From Epiperipatus broadwayi (lineage: Eukaryota; Onychophora; Udeonychophora; Euonychophora; Peripatidae): DNA of 64,000 nt. The DNA is taken from positions 62,001 through 126,000 of the forward strand of contig JAQFVV010000545.1 in NCBI GenBank assembly GCA_028023455.1, given 5' to 3'. Of the stretch, positions 1-12,900 are shown one piece after another; position 1 is the stretch's first letter; each line of letters starts with the position of its first letter. Made by a program: the position numbers and the translations under genes. Below the pieces are notes generated by a model. It worked only from the letters and a program-made list of their open reading frames with translations, was not told where the DNA came from and did not search any database.

Positions 1-575
1 ATAGTTAATATTGACATTATCCAATTAATTCTAAAATATAATTTTTTATTAATTTTGACTTTATCAACTTTTGTTAATGTTAAATTATCTGTTTAATATT
101 AGTAGATTAAACTTAACTATACATATATTTATAGATGGTTATATCTATTCCAAGCTTACTATAAAAGATACTGAGTGGAAATTTATCATAACTTTAAATT
201 AAAATTTATATATTTATTAATTCTAGAGTGCTATTAATCAGGTTATAAAATTGATTATTTATTCAAAATTTACTGTGTTACTTATAATACCTTTATATGT
301 TATTACTTAAAGTTAACAGAAAGAGTAAACTAATTATTGTTTCATTACTGTTACTCTGCTATTAAAAAACTCTAACGTGGTAACTTTGTGAAAGTCTTCC
401 AACATTAGATTTATTTTTATTTTAAGATAATCATGATTTTAAGGAGCTTTATTTACCATTAGTTATACATATAAATAATAATTTTTTTTAAAAAAAAAAA
501 TCATATAACTTATTATACATGCTAACCGTACTTCATAAACCTTATCATCTTTATTCTGAACATTACTTACTCCAG
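1..575. other. AT-rich non-coding stretch
   Basis: This stretch is very AT-rich and has stops in all frames. I see no exon-like open frame, no repeat shared with the rest of the window and no RNA gene. It is probably intergenic or intronic. Confidence 0.5.
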
Positions 576-889
<314 letters not shown>

Positions 890-2589
890 TCTCTTTCATT
901 TTTTTGCTTGTTTTCAACTAGTTTTTTATGTTTATATAGATCATCGTCTTCATTATTTTGAAAACTATTGTATAAGATCTTTTAGCATTTTTTTAAAAAA
1001 ACTGTTAATTTATTTTACTTTATTTGAAAGCTGTTCAATTTTTATTTTAAAAAACCGGGGGGGGGGGGATGACTATAGACCATTGAAATGATGTTTAATC
1101 TTCTATTGTATAATCTATAAAGAAACTGAAAAAGTATATAGTAAAATTAATAGAGATAAATTGAAAGCTATTATTAAGTTTATAAATTCGTAAGCTTCTG
1201 ATTAAATGTTAGCTTCATACAAAAATTTGAATGATTAACAAATAATTTTCTAATGTATATCTAGAATGTATATAACATTTGATGAATTCTTCATATAATA
1301 AATTTGTCAAATTATCAAAGTAAGAATAATATATAAATAAAAAATAAGAATATTATAATTTTTCTATATAATTGCTATTATTATTGAGATAAATAGCTTA
1401 TCATAATATGCTATAAGTTTTACTATGCATTTGTCACAAAACTTTACAACTAATTAATTTAAACAATTCTTATTTTTGCTTTCACTTTATCACTATTTTT
1501 CAAAAGGTATGAAAAAATGAAATGCTAATTGATAGTGAATTTAAATGAAATTTTTCCAATTTGATAAAGAATCACAGATTTCACTTCACATTTTGCTAAT
1601 TGATTTTGTTGTCACAAATATTTACTATAATCAATATAGGTCAATAAGATAAAATAACAATTTAAGTATGTTTTGTAGCATTCATATAAGGAATCAATAT
1701 TCTGTAGAGCAGACATTTATAACTTATTTTTATTACAGTTTTCAAGGTAGAGAATAAAGCCTTGAAATAATGGCATTAGGGATTGAACTTTATTTATTTA
1801 GCATATGGACTTTTTTTTTTAGATAGTATAACTATGAACAAAATAGTGTAAAAGAACCTGTAGAGATTCCAATCATTGAATAGATTCACCTATGTTGGGT
1901 CTTTTAATCTGCCATTAAAGCCATAGTTTTAAATTATATTGTTTATTTATGAAACAGATTACTATTAGTTATCTGAATTTGATGGTGAGATCTCTGTACC
2001 ATCTAAGAAGATCAAATCCACTTGGTATTACTGCTGAATCTGGAAAAAAAATTGTTTAGAACCTCATAAGAAGTCCATTTCTATGTCATAATTTTTTGAT
2101 TGTACATAGTAGACTCTAAGAAAAATAGTTATTTATTAATAAATTACATAATTTTCCAGAATGATTCCAAATTTTTTAACTTAAGATTTTTAGATTTAAA
2201 AATTAAAAAAAAAAAATCATATCGTAGAAAATTTAAATTATTATTATAAAAAATAATAATAATAATTAATTATTTTTTAAATAATATCCTAAGTCATTTA
2301 TCAACCAATTAAAAAGGAAAGAAACAACTGAATTCTGAGGAATACAAATTCATGAAGATTAAGTAGAAATTTATTAGTTTTAATTAATTTTGGAAATACT
2401 TTATTATCATTTTATGTAAGACTAAATTAATAAAATTAATAGATAAATTGAAAAATATTAAATACATATCATATATACTATAATATTGTTAAGTTTTCAA
2501 GAGTAGCCATTTTTCATTGAATAAATTTTACTTTTAATAATATATATTTATAATGAAAACTTTTACATATAATCAATCATTAAACAAGG
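890..2589. other. AT-rich non-coding stretch with a G12 run
   Basis: No coding signal is visible. The only striking item is a run of 12 G at 1057-1068 in otherwise AT-rich sequence. A similar G14 run occurs at 41448-41461. Confidence 0.5.
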
Positions 2590-2674
2590 TCTAGCACCTC
2601 TCATTCTATTGAGAGTTGTAATTATGAATGACAATTTATGAAGGTCAGAGTATATTAGTCCAAGAGTGCCATGT

Positions 2675-3208
2675 TCAAGTATGATCATGTGTCTTTTGAT
2701 CATTTTTTTTTGATAAATAGCCTTCGTCCCTTTTCTTGATTTTCTCCAAGCTGTTACTAAACAATTGAACTACTTCTGATTCTGATTTTCCAATAACTAT
2801 TTTACATCTGTTTTTCCATAATGAGAATATGGTGAAGATTGCAATTCTTATTAGTGCAAAAATTTTGTAATCTTGTATTGAGGTGATACAATTTATTTCC
2901 ATTTGGGAACGGTCGTGGATAAATTTCCTGACTTTGTCAAGTTGCATACATGTTTTAATTAGGTGTTCGATTGTTTCATCTTCTCGCCCACACAATTGAC
3001 ATATAGGGTCAAGTTTTTTGAAATCCCTTTTATATACAAGAAACCAATTGGTGGGCAAAGCATCATGATTTAATTTGATTATAAAATCAGTGAATTTTGG
3101 CTCCAATGCCCAGAATTTAGTTCTTGATAAGAGCTTATTGTTAGTTAGATTTAGTTTACTTGGCAAACATTGTAACTCTAGATTCATCAGTTGATATATG
3201 CTTCCCAT
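2675..3208 (-). pseudogene. LINE ORF2 C-terminus with CCHC-type zinc finger
   Basis: This 177-codon open frame is the C-terminal end of the LINE polyprotein. It contains CQLCGREDETIEHLIKTC, a C-x2-C-x9-H-x4-C arrangement typical of the finger downstream of the RT in many non-LTR elements. The preceding HDALPTNWF stretch resembles the segment just before that finger in L1/Tx1-type proteins. The frame is the longest intact piece of the element. A basic and acidic tail follows to the stop at 2675. The remaining ORF2 lies to the right in other frames, so this is a fragment and not an independent gene. Confidence 0.8.
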
Positions 3209-3252
3209 AGTTGTTTTGGTGTAGCAAATTTCTCTAGGTATTTATTCATTAT

Positions 3253-3471
3253 CTAATCTTCCTTTGGTGATGGCCGGTCAGTGGGTAAGGTGATTTTCAT
3301 GATCTTGTGATAACCGTATAGTAGTAACAAATTAATAATTAGATTATAGGCCCTTTGGGCATAGATAGCAGGGATTGAATGTAAAGAGAGGCCATTAAGT
3401 TTCTTAGGTCGTTGTATTTTACTTAAACCTATGGCCACCGCTCCTCTACCCCAAAATAGCCTTGAACACAT
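3253..3471 (-). pseudogene. LINE ORF2 thumb/connector fragment
   Basis: This short frame reads FWGRGAVAIGLSKIQRPKKL followed by NGLSLHSIPAIYAQRAYN. It corresponds to the segment between the RT palm and the C-terminal finger, where L1/Tx1-like proteins have an F-W-G motif followed by a P-x-x-x-G-L stretch and a Y-x-x-A. It sits in the expected place between the RT (3511 onward) and the finger (2675-3208). A frameshift or stop separates it from both. Confidence 0.7.
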
Positions 3472-3510
3472 AAAGTTAAATTTTGTTTATAAAGTTTTTA
3501 TTCAGCTTTA

Positions 3511-4450
3511 TTATGATGAGGAGAAAGTAGTGATCTTTGTAAATATTTTAATGTTCAGCAGTGTCACCTTTCCCTGGAGGGAAAGGTAAACTTTGGACAA
3601 TGAGTTGGTTAACCTTTCTGTTGATTCCAATATTGCATTTTGTATTTCTTTTGTCATTGCCGTTGGCAACCTGGATATGGGAAAGCCGAGAAATTTTGGG
3701 GGTTCTGCTATAAATTTGGCTGTAACTTTCTTTCCAGTAGCAATTTTCCAGGCTGCCAATTTATGAATATTAAAAATGAGTCTGTAATCATCTGTATATT
3801 TGTCCAGTATTTCATGTGGCAGGTTTAGATATTTGATCGATGGCAAAATTACTAATATGTCATCCATATATGCTATTACATTGATTTTTTAATCCCAGGG
3901 ATATAATTACCAGGAAGCCTTTTCTCTATGTTTATCAAGAGGGGGTTAATATATGCTACGAAGCATAGGGCATTTAGGGGTGAACCCTGTGGAACTGAGA
4001 GTGAAGGTTTGAAGCCAGAAGCTATTTTACCATTCAAGGTGACTAAGTTCTCTATTCTTCTATAAGTTGTCTATTATATGGATATATGCATCCGAGGTTG
4101 AGTACTCTGCCAGTATCTCCAAAAGCTTGTCAGTCCTGACTGAGTCGAAAACTGCTGCAATATCCAGCTGTATTGAGATAGACTTTGAATTTTTTTTCCA
4201 ATCTTACACAGTTGACTAACAGCTTTACCTGGCCCATTGTGTTAATCGTTAATGTCTCTTTTTTTGTGAATTGAGAGTCAGAAATAAGTTGTAGATTTTT
4301 TCCTTGAATATTGTCCTTAATTATAGATTCAATGATTTTGATTAGCAGAGAGGTCATCAAAATGGGCCTTAGATTGGATAGTTCTGTTAGTGGTTTGTTT
4401 TTCTTAAGAAAGAGTCCAAGAGCAATGGGATATAGATCAACTATATCCAT
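3511..4450 (-). pseudogene. LINE reverse transcriptase domain, broken
   Basis: Read on the minus strand, 4450-4130 gives KPLTELSNLRPILMTSLLIK, the R-P-I block of non-LTR RTs. About 4010-3910 gives QGSPLNALCFVAYINPLL, the Q-G-x-P-L block. About 3880-3845 gives AYMDDILVI, which is the catalytic box. The box is YMDD here, whereas most LINEs have (F/Y)ADD. The peptide PKFLGFPISRLP about 60 codons later fits the L-G-F/I block after the catalytic box. At least two frame changes (near 4130 and 3890) prevent translation as one protein. The order and spacing of the blocks make the call secure despite the decay. Confidence 0.85.
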
Positions 4451-5049
4451 TCATTTGCCAGGAGGTTAATCATGTTCAACATAATAGGAAAGGCAAATTG
4501 ACTGAGTTGCATGAGGAAAAACCTGGGGATTCCATGAAGCCCTAGATGAACCCGGTCAGGGAGTGATGTCAACTTGTTTTTTATTATCAACTCCTTTATC
4601 TCATGGTCCATTAAATTCCCATGGGACTCCCCTGCAGCCTCCCACCCGCCCCTGCCTTCTGCAAGTTCTTCCAGAAATACTCTTGAATTCTCTCAAGCAT
4701 CGATGTTTCTGCATAAGTCTTCTCTCAGTTTTTATGGCTGTTGGTGTCACCTGCTTACATACTACCCCCAGTGCCCATCTAAGATATTTTCTTGTCCAGC
4801 AGTTTTGTGCTATGAGGTAAATCTTAGCCCTCTTGACAGATATGTATTCCACAAGGGATTTTTGTTTTAATTTGTAGTAATTTTGTCTGATAATTTCATA
4901 ATGCTTGCTGTATTAGATAATGTCATTTTCAACTGATCCACTATCTGATCTAGTTCTCTTAGGAGTCTAGTTGAACATTTCACTCTATGAGAGTGATGGG
5001 CAATCAATGATTGGAGGATTCCAATGAGTAAAAATCAGGCCTTTAAGTT
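4451..5049 (-). pseudogene. LINE EN-RT linker, decayed
   Basis: This interval lies between the endonuclease and the RT of the same LINE. No clean domain is visible. Short open frames on both strands (for example 4563-4820 plus) are shadows. The block around 4560-4800 is more GC-rich than its surroundings. Confidence 0.5.
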
Positions 5050-5775
5050 AGGATAGAGAGGGTATTTATCTTATTAATGTAGGCTTCCGATATGATAGCC
5101 TCTGTTATGCCCCACCTTAGTTAACCTCAAGGTTCTACCACAGCTCCTCCCAGAATACACTCCCCCATTGGCCTCAATTTTCACTACTAGTGCCATGTGG
5201 TCTGAAATCTCAAGGGCCACTTCAATCAGAAAGTGAATCCCTGGTATGTAGTAGAATAGATCTATGAGCAAGCTGTATTTTTGTGGGTGTAGAAGGATCA
5301 TGGCCCTGGGGGAAAGAAACTCTCACCAGTTTACTGTTTAATAAGTATAAAAATTTCTTATTAAAAGTATCATATTTCAAATTAAAGTCACCAAGCAATA
5401 CCAAAGGGGGTGGATTGGATGCAAGAGATATATTTATAACATGAAATAGTCTATGAAATGATGTTTAGTGGAAATTCGCCATAGTTGATGATAACAATAA
5501 TTATATTATGATCTATGAACAGGATTGTAAAAATCATCTGTAATGATTTATTTGTTGATCAATAGACCCATCCCACCAGATGTGGTCTTTCCGATTGCTA
5601 ATTTGCAATAACCCAAGTTTCCTAGCATTTCTTCTATTTTGTGATTGGAAACTCAGTGGAATTTCATTTCTCCCATTAAAAGAACATTGGGTGAATTTTT
5701 CTTTTCCAGTCATTAATTGCATAAACTCTATTTAGTGAACAAAGTTCTCTTACATTGATTCCTGCAATTTTCAAA
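5050..5775 (-). pseudogene. LINE APE-type endonuclease domain, broken
   Basis: The domain starts near 5775 with GINVRELCSLNRVYAIND, matching the N-terminal N-V-R block of L1-type apurinic endonucleases. LLGDFNLKYD (about 5400) gives the catalytic G-D-F-N motif. SDHMALVV (about 5200) gives the S-D-H motif with the catalytic histidine. These motifs occur in the expected order in nearly 240 codons. Stops (for example at about 5690) and frame changes inactivate it. In an active element this enzyme nicks the target DNA for target-primed reverse transcription. Confidence 0.85.
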
Positions 5776-5789
5776 AGCATTTATTCGCA

Positions 5790-8320
5790 TTTATTTCTAA
5801 CTCTCGGGGATTGAAATCATTATTTCCTTTTTAGAAAGATGCCCTCCAGTATCTCTTTTAACATCTTTAGTTTTCCTGGGCTATTTTTTCAGGTCTTGTA
5901 GGTCCAACAGATGGGTCATTGGTTTATTTTGACATAAATCTTTTGCAGGTGCAATTTTGTCTAAAGGTCCCTGATCAAATTTTAGACTTGCTTGATCCTT
6001 TTCTTTTATACTTCCTTTTGATTTAGCTTGTATGTTTGTGGTTGTTTTCTTTCTTTTTTTGTTCCCATCTTTATTCCTGTTCTGTTTCAGGTTTATTTCA
6101 TGCCTTGTACACCTGTCTCACTGTAAGCAGTGTTCTGCTCCTGCATTTCATTATCAAACCTAGATTTGCCTGATTTCTCCAAGTTCCCTGGGTTTTTCTT
6201 ATCTTTTGCTGTTGGTGCTTTGATTTATTTTTGTTTTCCCACCTCCACTTCTTTCTGGATTTTTTATTTCCATCTCCCTTAATTTTTTAGGTGTCAGTTT
6301 ATCATTCTTGCTTCCCTTTGATCCTCTTTTTTCTGTTTATTCACATCTTTAAGAAAGGGAGAGTCTGCTTCCTCTTCTGAGTGTTCTCTTCCTCTTCTTT
6401 CACATTAGTACTTGAGTCTATGTCACTATTTTTTTTGTATTTTTAAAATTATTTCTCCCATGAGGGTTGCATTTGAATCTTGGTCTGCCTCACTTTTTCA
6501 GGTGTCAGTTTATCATTCTTGTTTCCCTTTGACCCTCTTTTGTTTATTCACATCTTTAAGAGAGGAAGAGTCTGCTTCCTTCTGAGTGTTCTCTTCCTCT
6601 TCTTTCACATTAATACTTGAGTCTAGGTCACTATTTTTTGTATTTCAATTATTTCTCCCATGAGTGTTGCATTTGAATCTTGGTCTGCCTCATCATACTT
6701 TCAACTGTCTAAGTCTGCTCTATTTATCTTGCTTGAATTTTCATTAGTTTTATTATTTGCTTCTAAGTATTTGTCATTCTGCTCTGCAGCTTTATTGTTG
6801 TCTTTGCTAGTTAATTAAGGCCATCTACTTTTAATCCTATAGATATACCCATTGTATCTTCATAGATGGCTTGCCTCTTAATAGTTTGAGTTAAATCCAT
6901 TTGTACAGGTTCAATTTCTTTATTGTATGGAAATATCAACAAAGAGTTGTTTGAACCTCCTGTCCTTCTTATGCATTTATGTACTCTATTCATTTTAATA
7001 CCGCAGAGGCCACATCCGTGTTCTACAATCTCTGATCAGGTGAGTCTTCTATAAACAATAAAAGCACTGGGGTTGTACCCCCTGAAAGGACAGGACCAAA
7101 TGATGGTTTGAATATCCATCTGGCTGATTCCAGCTTTCAAGGTAAAGAAGAATGAGGCTGTGTTGGAGAGCACTGCCTCCCTCATCCTATGTTCCAAAAG
7201 GTAATGGAAGTTGGAAGTTATTCTGAATTTTTCCAAAATATTGTCTTTTTCTTGAAAATTGATTAGACAGTTCCTTACTCTTTCACAGATCGATTTGTGT
7301 TAATGGAGCAGAGGAATTTATCTCCAATCATCCTAATGCTATTTTTAAAATTGTTTTTCTCTCCCCCCAAGATTTGAATTCAACCACTAGATAGCAATCA
7401 TCTGGGTAAATAAGGACTTTGTGTATTCCCTCTCCTAGATTCTTTTCTTTGATCTAGGTGTAAAACTGGTCTGTTGAAAATTTAAATAATGAGCACCTAT
7501 TATTTGTAGTAGCAAAAATTAAGGTCTTATCATTGGAGTAGTTCATGAAGGATTTATATAGCAACAGGCAACTGTTCTGTTAAAATTGTTATTTAATTCC
7601 TGTTATTCTTCAGTGTGATTCATTATGTTGATATGCTGATTTTTTGATGACTTTTGTGAATTAATCATATATCTCATCTATATTGTTGTCCATTAAGTTA
7701 ATCAATGAGTCTTGAATTACTTCTAGTTGGTTATTTTTTGTTTTAGATCGTTATTATTATTTGCAATGTTTGTATATATTGGCATTTTTTAAAGAAATAG
7801 TTTGTTTGTTAGTTCCTTCTCTACGTAGGATTGGTTAGTGATATTTTTATCCATGTTTATATTTCTAGAAATGGCATTTATTTGTGAGATATTTATGCTT
7901 TCATTTCCTAAACTTTTAGTGAGATTGTTGCTATTATTCATAATTTTTTTAAATTTTGGTTTATTTTTAGAATTGGATTGTTTGTTTGTATCTCCTTGTA
8001 TATAAAGCTGCTTAGTAGTATTTTTTCTGTGTATATATCTCTAGAATTAACGTTTTTTGTGTGAGTTATCAATGTTTTTTTTATTTTCTGAAATTTTAGT
8101 GGTGGAAATGATTTTATCGGCCTCTAGCAGTTTAGAAATCTCTGCAGAAATTTTGAAATCTAGATTCTGTTTAATTTTGATTAAATTATCATTGAAAACG
8201 TTTTTGGGATTAACTTTTTTATCATTGAGAGTTCAAATTTTGCTATATTCATCATTTAAAATGGTTTTCTTAACCTTTGCAAGTTTTTCTAATTTATTTC
8301 TTTGAGGGTTATCATTATTG
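5790..8320 (-). pseudogene. LINE ORF1-like region (nucleic-acid binding, coiled coil)
   Basis: This region lies upstream of the endonuclease on the minus strand. It encodes asparagine-, glutamate- and lysine-rich helical sequence (about 8300-7480), then a folded-looking segment at 7236-7036 (HYLLEHRMREAVLSN). A cysteine cluster with C-x2-C-x8-H-x-C spacing lies near 7010-6960 and could be a zinc knuckle. Acidic, serine-rich sequence follows toward 5800. This resembles a LINE ORF1 RNA-binding protein, but no residue-level family match is certain. Many stops interrupt it. An internal tandem duplication lies at 6291-6691. Confidence 0.55.
6291..6691. repeat. Tandem duplication of about 211 bp inside the LINE ORF1 region
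   Basis: The block starting GTGTCAGTTTATCATTCTTG at 6291 recurs at 6502. The two copies run almost in parallel, with small indels, to the GGTCTGCCTC motif at about 6482-6491 and 6682-6691. In the minus-strand frame each copy encodes an acidic serine- and lysine-rich stretch. Confidence 0.9.
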
Positions 8321-8717
8321 CTAGCAGGCATATTGGATATGATATTTCAATTAAAGTTATTCTTGCAAACTGCAGATTCAGCCTTCTTTGTCACTTCTCA
8401 TCAGTTAAAAAGTAAGTAAGGATACTTACCTTAACTCTGATATTCGAATTCCTCCTTCCACTCCTCTCCCTCTTTATAAATTTTGGTGATTTTCTGGAGC
8501 TTAAATGAAGTGAACTTTCTGTGACAATCGCCACCTAGAAAATTACATTAAATACTAACTTTTTTTAATTTTCCAATTTTTTTTTCTATTTAATTTTTAT
8601 TATACTTTGAAATTTTCATTATTGTAACATTTCTTTCATTAAGTGGTAATGGATGATGTAAATGAAAAAATATTTATTAACTACTCAAACACTAAAACTT
8701 ATACATTTTTTTTAGAT

Positions 8718-8836
8718 CTGTATTTTTATATTGGACTATTTCCATAATCTAATATGTGTGTTGAATGTCTTTAGAAAAGTTTAATTTTAGTTAAATCTTC
8801 CAAATGCATTGGAAATAGTCCAATATAAAAATACAG
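8718..8836. repeat. Perfect 27-bp inverted repeat (hairpin, 65-bp loop)
   Basis: The arm at 8718-8744 is the exact reverse complement of the arm at 8810-8836. The loop of 65 bp is AT-rich and has no coding signal. It may be a decayed MITE or a stand-alone hairpin. No target-site duplication could be assigned. Confidence 0.9.
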
Positions 8837-9033
8837 CTAGAACACCATCATCACAAACCTTCAGAAAAACATTTTTTTTTACTTTCTAGAAAATAGATGT
8901 TTTTTTTTTAAAAAAAATTACCAAATATCAAGAAGAATATAAATGTTCTAATGTATGATTAATATAGTAGCATGTTATATGTTATGAATGCAGTTTAATA
9001 TATTAAATAAATACAAATTGGCTGATTCAGATG

Positions 9034-9233
9034 CTCTCAGCTTTCTATAAATAAAATATAGCATTGCTTTGGAAGCTAAATTGATTATAACTATCTTCAT
9101 CCATTTTCTTAAAAAGTTTATGTATCAATGCCATATTGTCAACAGTAGTAAAAAGTTTATGTATCAATGCCATATTGTCAACAGTAGTTGTAAATTCTTA
9201 TTTTTGCTTTTGGTTTTTGGTTGGCAATGATAG
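9034..9233 (-). repeat. Dispersed repeat fragment (also at 19264-19417) with a local 39-bp tandem duplication
   Basis: From CTCTCAGCTTTCTATAAATA onward this segment matches 19264-19417 almost base for base. In this copy a 39-bp unit beginning AAAAAGTTTATGTATCAATG is present twice (9111-9149 and 9150-9188); the other copy has one. Because the partner lies at the downstream end of a minus-strand Gypsy remnant, both are probably fragments of that Gypsy family. Confidence 0.8.
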
Positions 9234-9885
9234 CCATTTTGTGCTTTACTTATGCTAGACATTGAAGTAATCTAATCAGGAGATTAAAGCCATGCTAAAG
9301 TACTAATTAATTCAAAATTTTAACTGCAATATGAAGTTAACATTTATTTTAATGTAGAATAAACCAAACATAATGCTTAATAACTGATAATTTAATTATT
9401 TAAAATATGCAGATTTACAAAATAATAATTTTCTGTAACATAAAATAAATTTCTGTTATTTTTAATTTACCTTAAAACTGTCCTAGAGTAACAACTCTAG
9501 AGTCAAACTACAGATTAAGTAATCTAATGTACATCTGTCAGAATGACTCATATATCCTTTATATAGAGTTATATTAATTTTTTTGTTTAATAGTATTGGT
9601 CAAAATTTTATATAATTTTCATTCACTAATTATTGAATTTATAGCTTTCAAGAGAACATATTACATTATGGACTCTGTTTTTATGTAGCTAACTAATTAA
9701 TTGATTTTAGCTAAAGGAATAGTCTGTATTTTACAATTGTATTATTTTAATAATAATTATTATGCATGTTTACACATCCCAATTTATATTTTCTTTTTAT
9801 AGTTATACAATCCACTATCAATTATGTATTAAAATTATATAATATTTAAAACTATATGATCAACTCAGTTTAGGTTACTTTCATT
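9234..9885. other. AT-rich non-coding stretch
   Basis: No open frame with exon-like boundaries, no RNA gene and no recognisable repeat were found. Confidence 0.45.
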
Positions 9886-9985
9886 ATCCATCTATTCATC
9901 CATCCATCCATCTACCTATATATCTATCTATATTTCTGTCTATCTATCCATTCATCCAAACATCCATTTATCTAACTATATATAT
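9886..9985. repeat. Imperfect ATCC/ATCT tetranucleotide repeat
   Basis: The sequence is built from CATC, TATC and ATCC units with interruptions, a degenerate tetranucleotide microsatellite of about 100 bp. Confidence 0.85.
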
Positions 9986-12900
9986 TGAAACCATTATGGG
10001 TTTCAAGGCATACAACTTACCCTTTGTACCCTTACTTCTCGATGTATAATATAGTTTGAAATACAACTAGCTCAATTAAATTATAATGCTTAATTAAAAA
10101 TTTGTATATCTATCTTTAATTTACCTTTATAATATCATATTCTAATTAAATTTGTTATTAATTATCAAAATCAATATTTCTATAGTATGTACTAATTAAA
10201 TAAGTATCTATCAAAATCATGAGACTGTGAAGTAAAGTTACAAAGCAATAAGTAGATTTACATTGAGTCAATATCTTCCAAGACACTGTCACAATGGCAT
10301 AAGAATACTATTACCTCCTTATTAACTTACTACTACCTCTATAGCATTCTTATGGCTTTTAAATAAAATAAACTATCTTTAATAATAATGATAAAATAAA
10401 TAAATCTTAACTTTTAATTTTTAGAATATAATTAAATAATCTCAGGTTCTTCTAATTATCTTAAAGTAATGATAACTCATGTAAATAAGTATGATATGGG
10501 ATTTTATATCAAACCTAAATACACCTAACTTATACTAATAATAATAATACTCAATACTAATCCTAGGGTATAACTTAATCTTATTTATTTCGGTTATATC
10601 ATCAATCATTAAATAAATAAATAATCATGTGTATATCTTTTATCTTCATATAGTATCTTAATTTTGGAATAGATCAAAATCTTATAATTCAATAATCTGT
10701 GGCAATAAATAATATTGTACTCTTATATTATGCATTATAATTATTTTATGACCATTGTAATATAATATGTTAATGTCAATCAATTCTTATAAAATGATAT
10801 CAGGAAAATATTATATTTATTTCTAAAATAATATTAATAAATTCACATTGTGCAAATATTATGTTTCTTCAAATTATCTGCTGTCAAATGCTGTGGTGCA
10901 AAATAATGAACTCGACACACTTTTAAAACAAATTAAACAAATTTATTTACATTAACTTCAACTAAGAATTTATTTACAATATTTACAATTCAAATTAGAA
11001 AAACAAAGAAAAATAAAATAAGAAAATAATAATACAAAATGTTTACACTGTTATTAGCTCATACTCTTACTAAGTAATCTATACATTTTTTAAAATGCTA
11101 TACCAATAGTATTGAAGTATAGTCTCAAACTTAAACTTTAAATAAATATCAATGAACTTCAATTATCATACAGAAAAATTTATGTAAACAATATTTATGT
11201 AGCATATGTAAACAATTAAACTTTACTAATTAAATTGCTACATCATTAAGTATTAATGTTATTCATTCCATAATGTAATAGTATGTGTTCACTTTATTAT
11301 TAGTACTACTTTAATATTATAATATAGAAATTAATGTATCTGTGTAATGTAATAACAAATAATTGATTATAATTTTATATTTTACTTATTGCAATTTATG
11401 TTATATGTTTTATCAAATATGCATTACATATATGTACTATTAAAATAATAATATTTAAATTATCCATCAATTTCAAATTCATAAAGCACTATATTAGATA
11501 AATTTTATGATTCTTTTCTGTGTGAAATTATTACTTTAATCCATGTGTTATACTACTCCTTCCTAATAAATTTCTATCTACAAAAACATCCTTTAAAACT
11601 TATTTAAATTTTCCGGAAAAAAAAAAAACAATCATCTACTTTACATAAATACTAATTATTCAAAACTATTTATACTTCATCATATTCAGTAAACCTTTAA
11701 TTCAAACATAAACTTCTACATAAAACTTAACTTAATTTATCCAATAAAATAAAATAAAATATAAACTTTGAAATCTCTTCCTAACTTTTAAATAAAATAA
11801 TTACCGATATGAATAATAAATATAATTTTAATACTCCAACATAATAATAATAAAAAATAAAAATAAAAATTTATTTACGAAAGAATCATATAATTATTTC
11901 TAAGCTTTTTATGTAATGTTGTATCGTATTTATTTCATAAATTCAAATTATGCATATTTAAATAAACTGTTACTGCCAATATAATGTGTGTGTATTTTTT
12001 TAAAATATTCATACATCCATTCAACACTAACATATCATTCGGTTGATCTAAAGAAAACATATTAAATACATTAAAATTATTATTATTATACAATTTTTAC
12101 CATCAATAATGTCCTAATGTACAGTCCATCTTCCAATATTCTTCGGAATTACAGCTTCATAGAATAAATTACATTTATACTTACAATCATTCTTTAACAT
12201 ATTACGTTTTATATTAATTATAAGATAAACTTATGCAATTAATTATTATATTACTTTAGTTAGTAATTTTAAGAAATGTACCTATCTTATTTTAAATAGA
12301 TTAATATTATTTAACTTTTATATTAGATAAATAAAACAAAAAATTATATTACATGACTCCATCGATGTTTTCTTTTCCACCATAAAGTTTTTTAATCCTA
12401 GGCACATATTCACTAGCACATCATTTCCTGTTTCCGATCCATCACGTGTTTTTTTAAAAGTTTATGAAAACAAAAATGTTCTTTTTTAAAAAACCAAAAC
12501 AAAAGTTAATAAAATTAAAATAGTTTATCTGATCCGGATGCAGTTCTTTAAAATATTATTTAAAAGTTATTATTCTTGAATTAGTCTATAATTTATGAAA
12601 AATTATCATTTAATTATTTTAAATTAACTGGGACGTCCACGTATCACTTGCGCATTTCTTATCAACATATCTAGGTAAGAATAAGCTTCTTTATTTATAA
12701 ACGACCTGCGTTTAAATTATTTCAATACAATAATTTTATTGTATTAAGATTTTTAGCTAATTATATTTCAATTGATTTGCCTTTAAAATCATCAACATTC
12801 AGTCTTTTAAACATAAAGATTTAACAAGGCAAGTATTTATAAAAACTACTTTCATTTTCAATATCTTTACTTAAGATATATATTTTAAATTCATAGCTTG

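Larger units (their letters stand above)
2590..8530 (-). mobile_element. Degraded L1/Tx1-like non-LTR retrotransposon (LINE)
   Basis: On the minus strand the order is an ORF1-like region (about 8320-5790), an APE-type endonuclease (about 5775-5050), reverse transcriptase (about 4450-3250) and a C-terminal CCHC-type finger (about 3000). This is the order of an ORF1 plus ORF2 LINE. Stops and frameshifts break every domain. Assignment to the L1/Tx1 group is inferred from the C-terminal finger and from the motif that begins with a GRGAVAIG-like stretch; other ORF1-bearing clades are possible. The 5' end is placed near 8530, upstream of the purine-rich leader at 8445-8475. The 3' end is placed near 2590, without a clear poly-A tail or target-site duplication. 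The element is about 5.9 kb. Confidence 0.85.

Noticed and set aside
4563-4870. Overlapping plus-strand frames in the LINE
   Set aside because: No domain; they lie antisense to the EN-RT linker of the minus-strand LINE.
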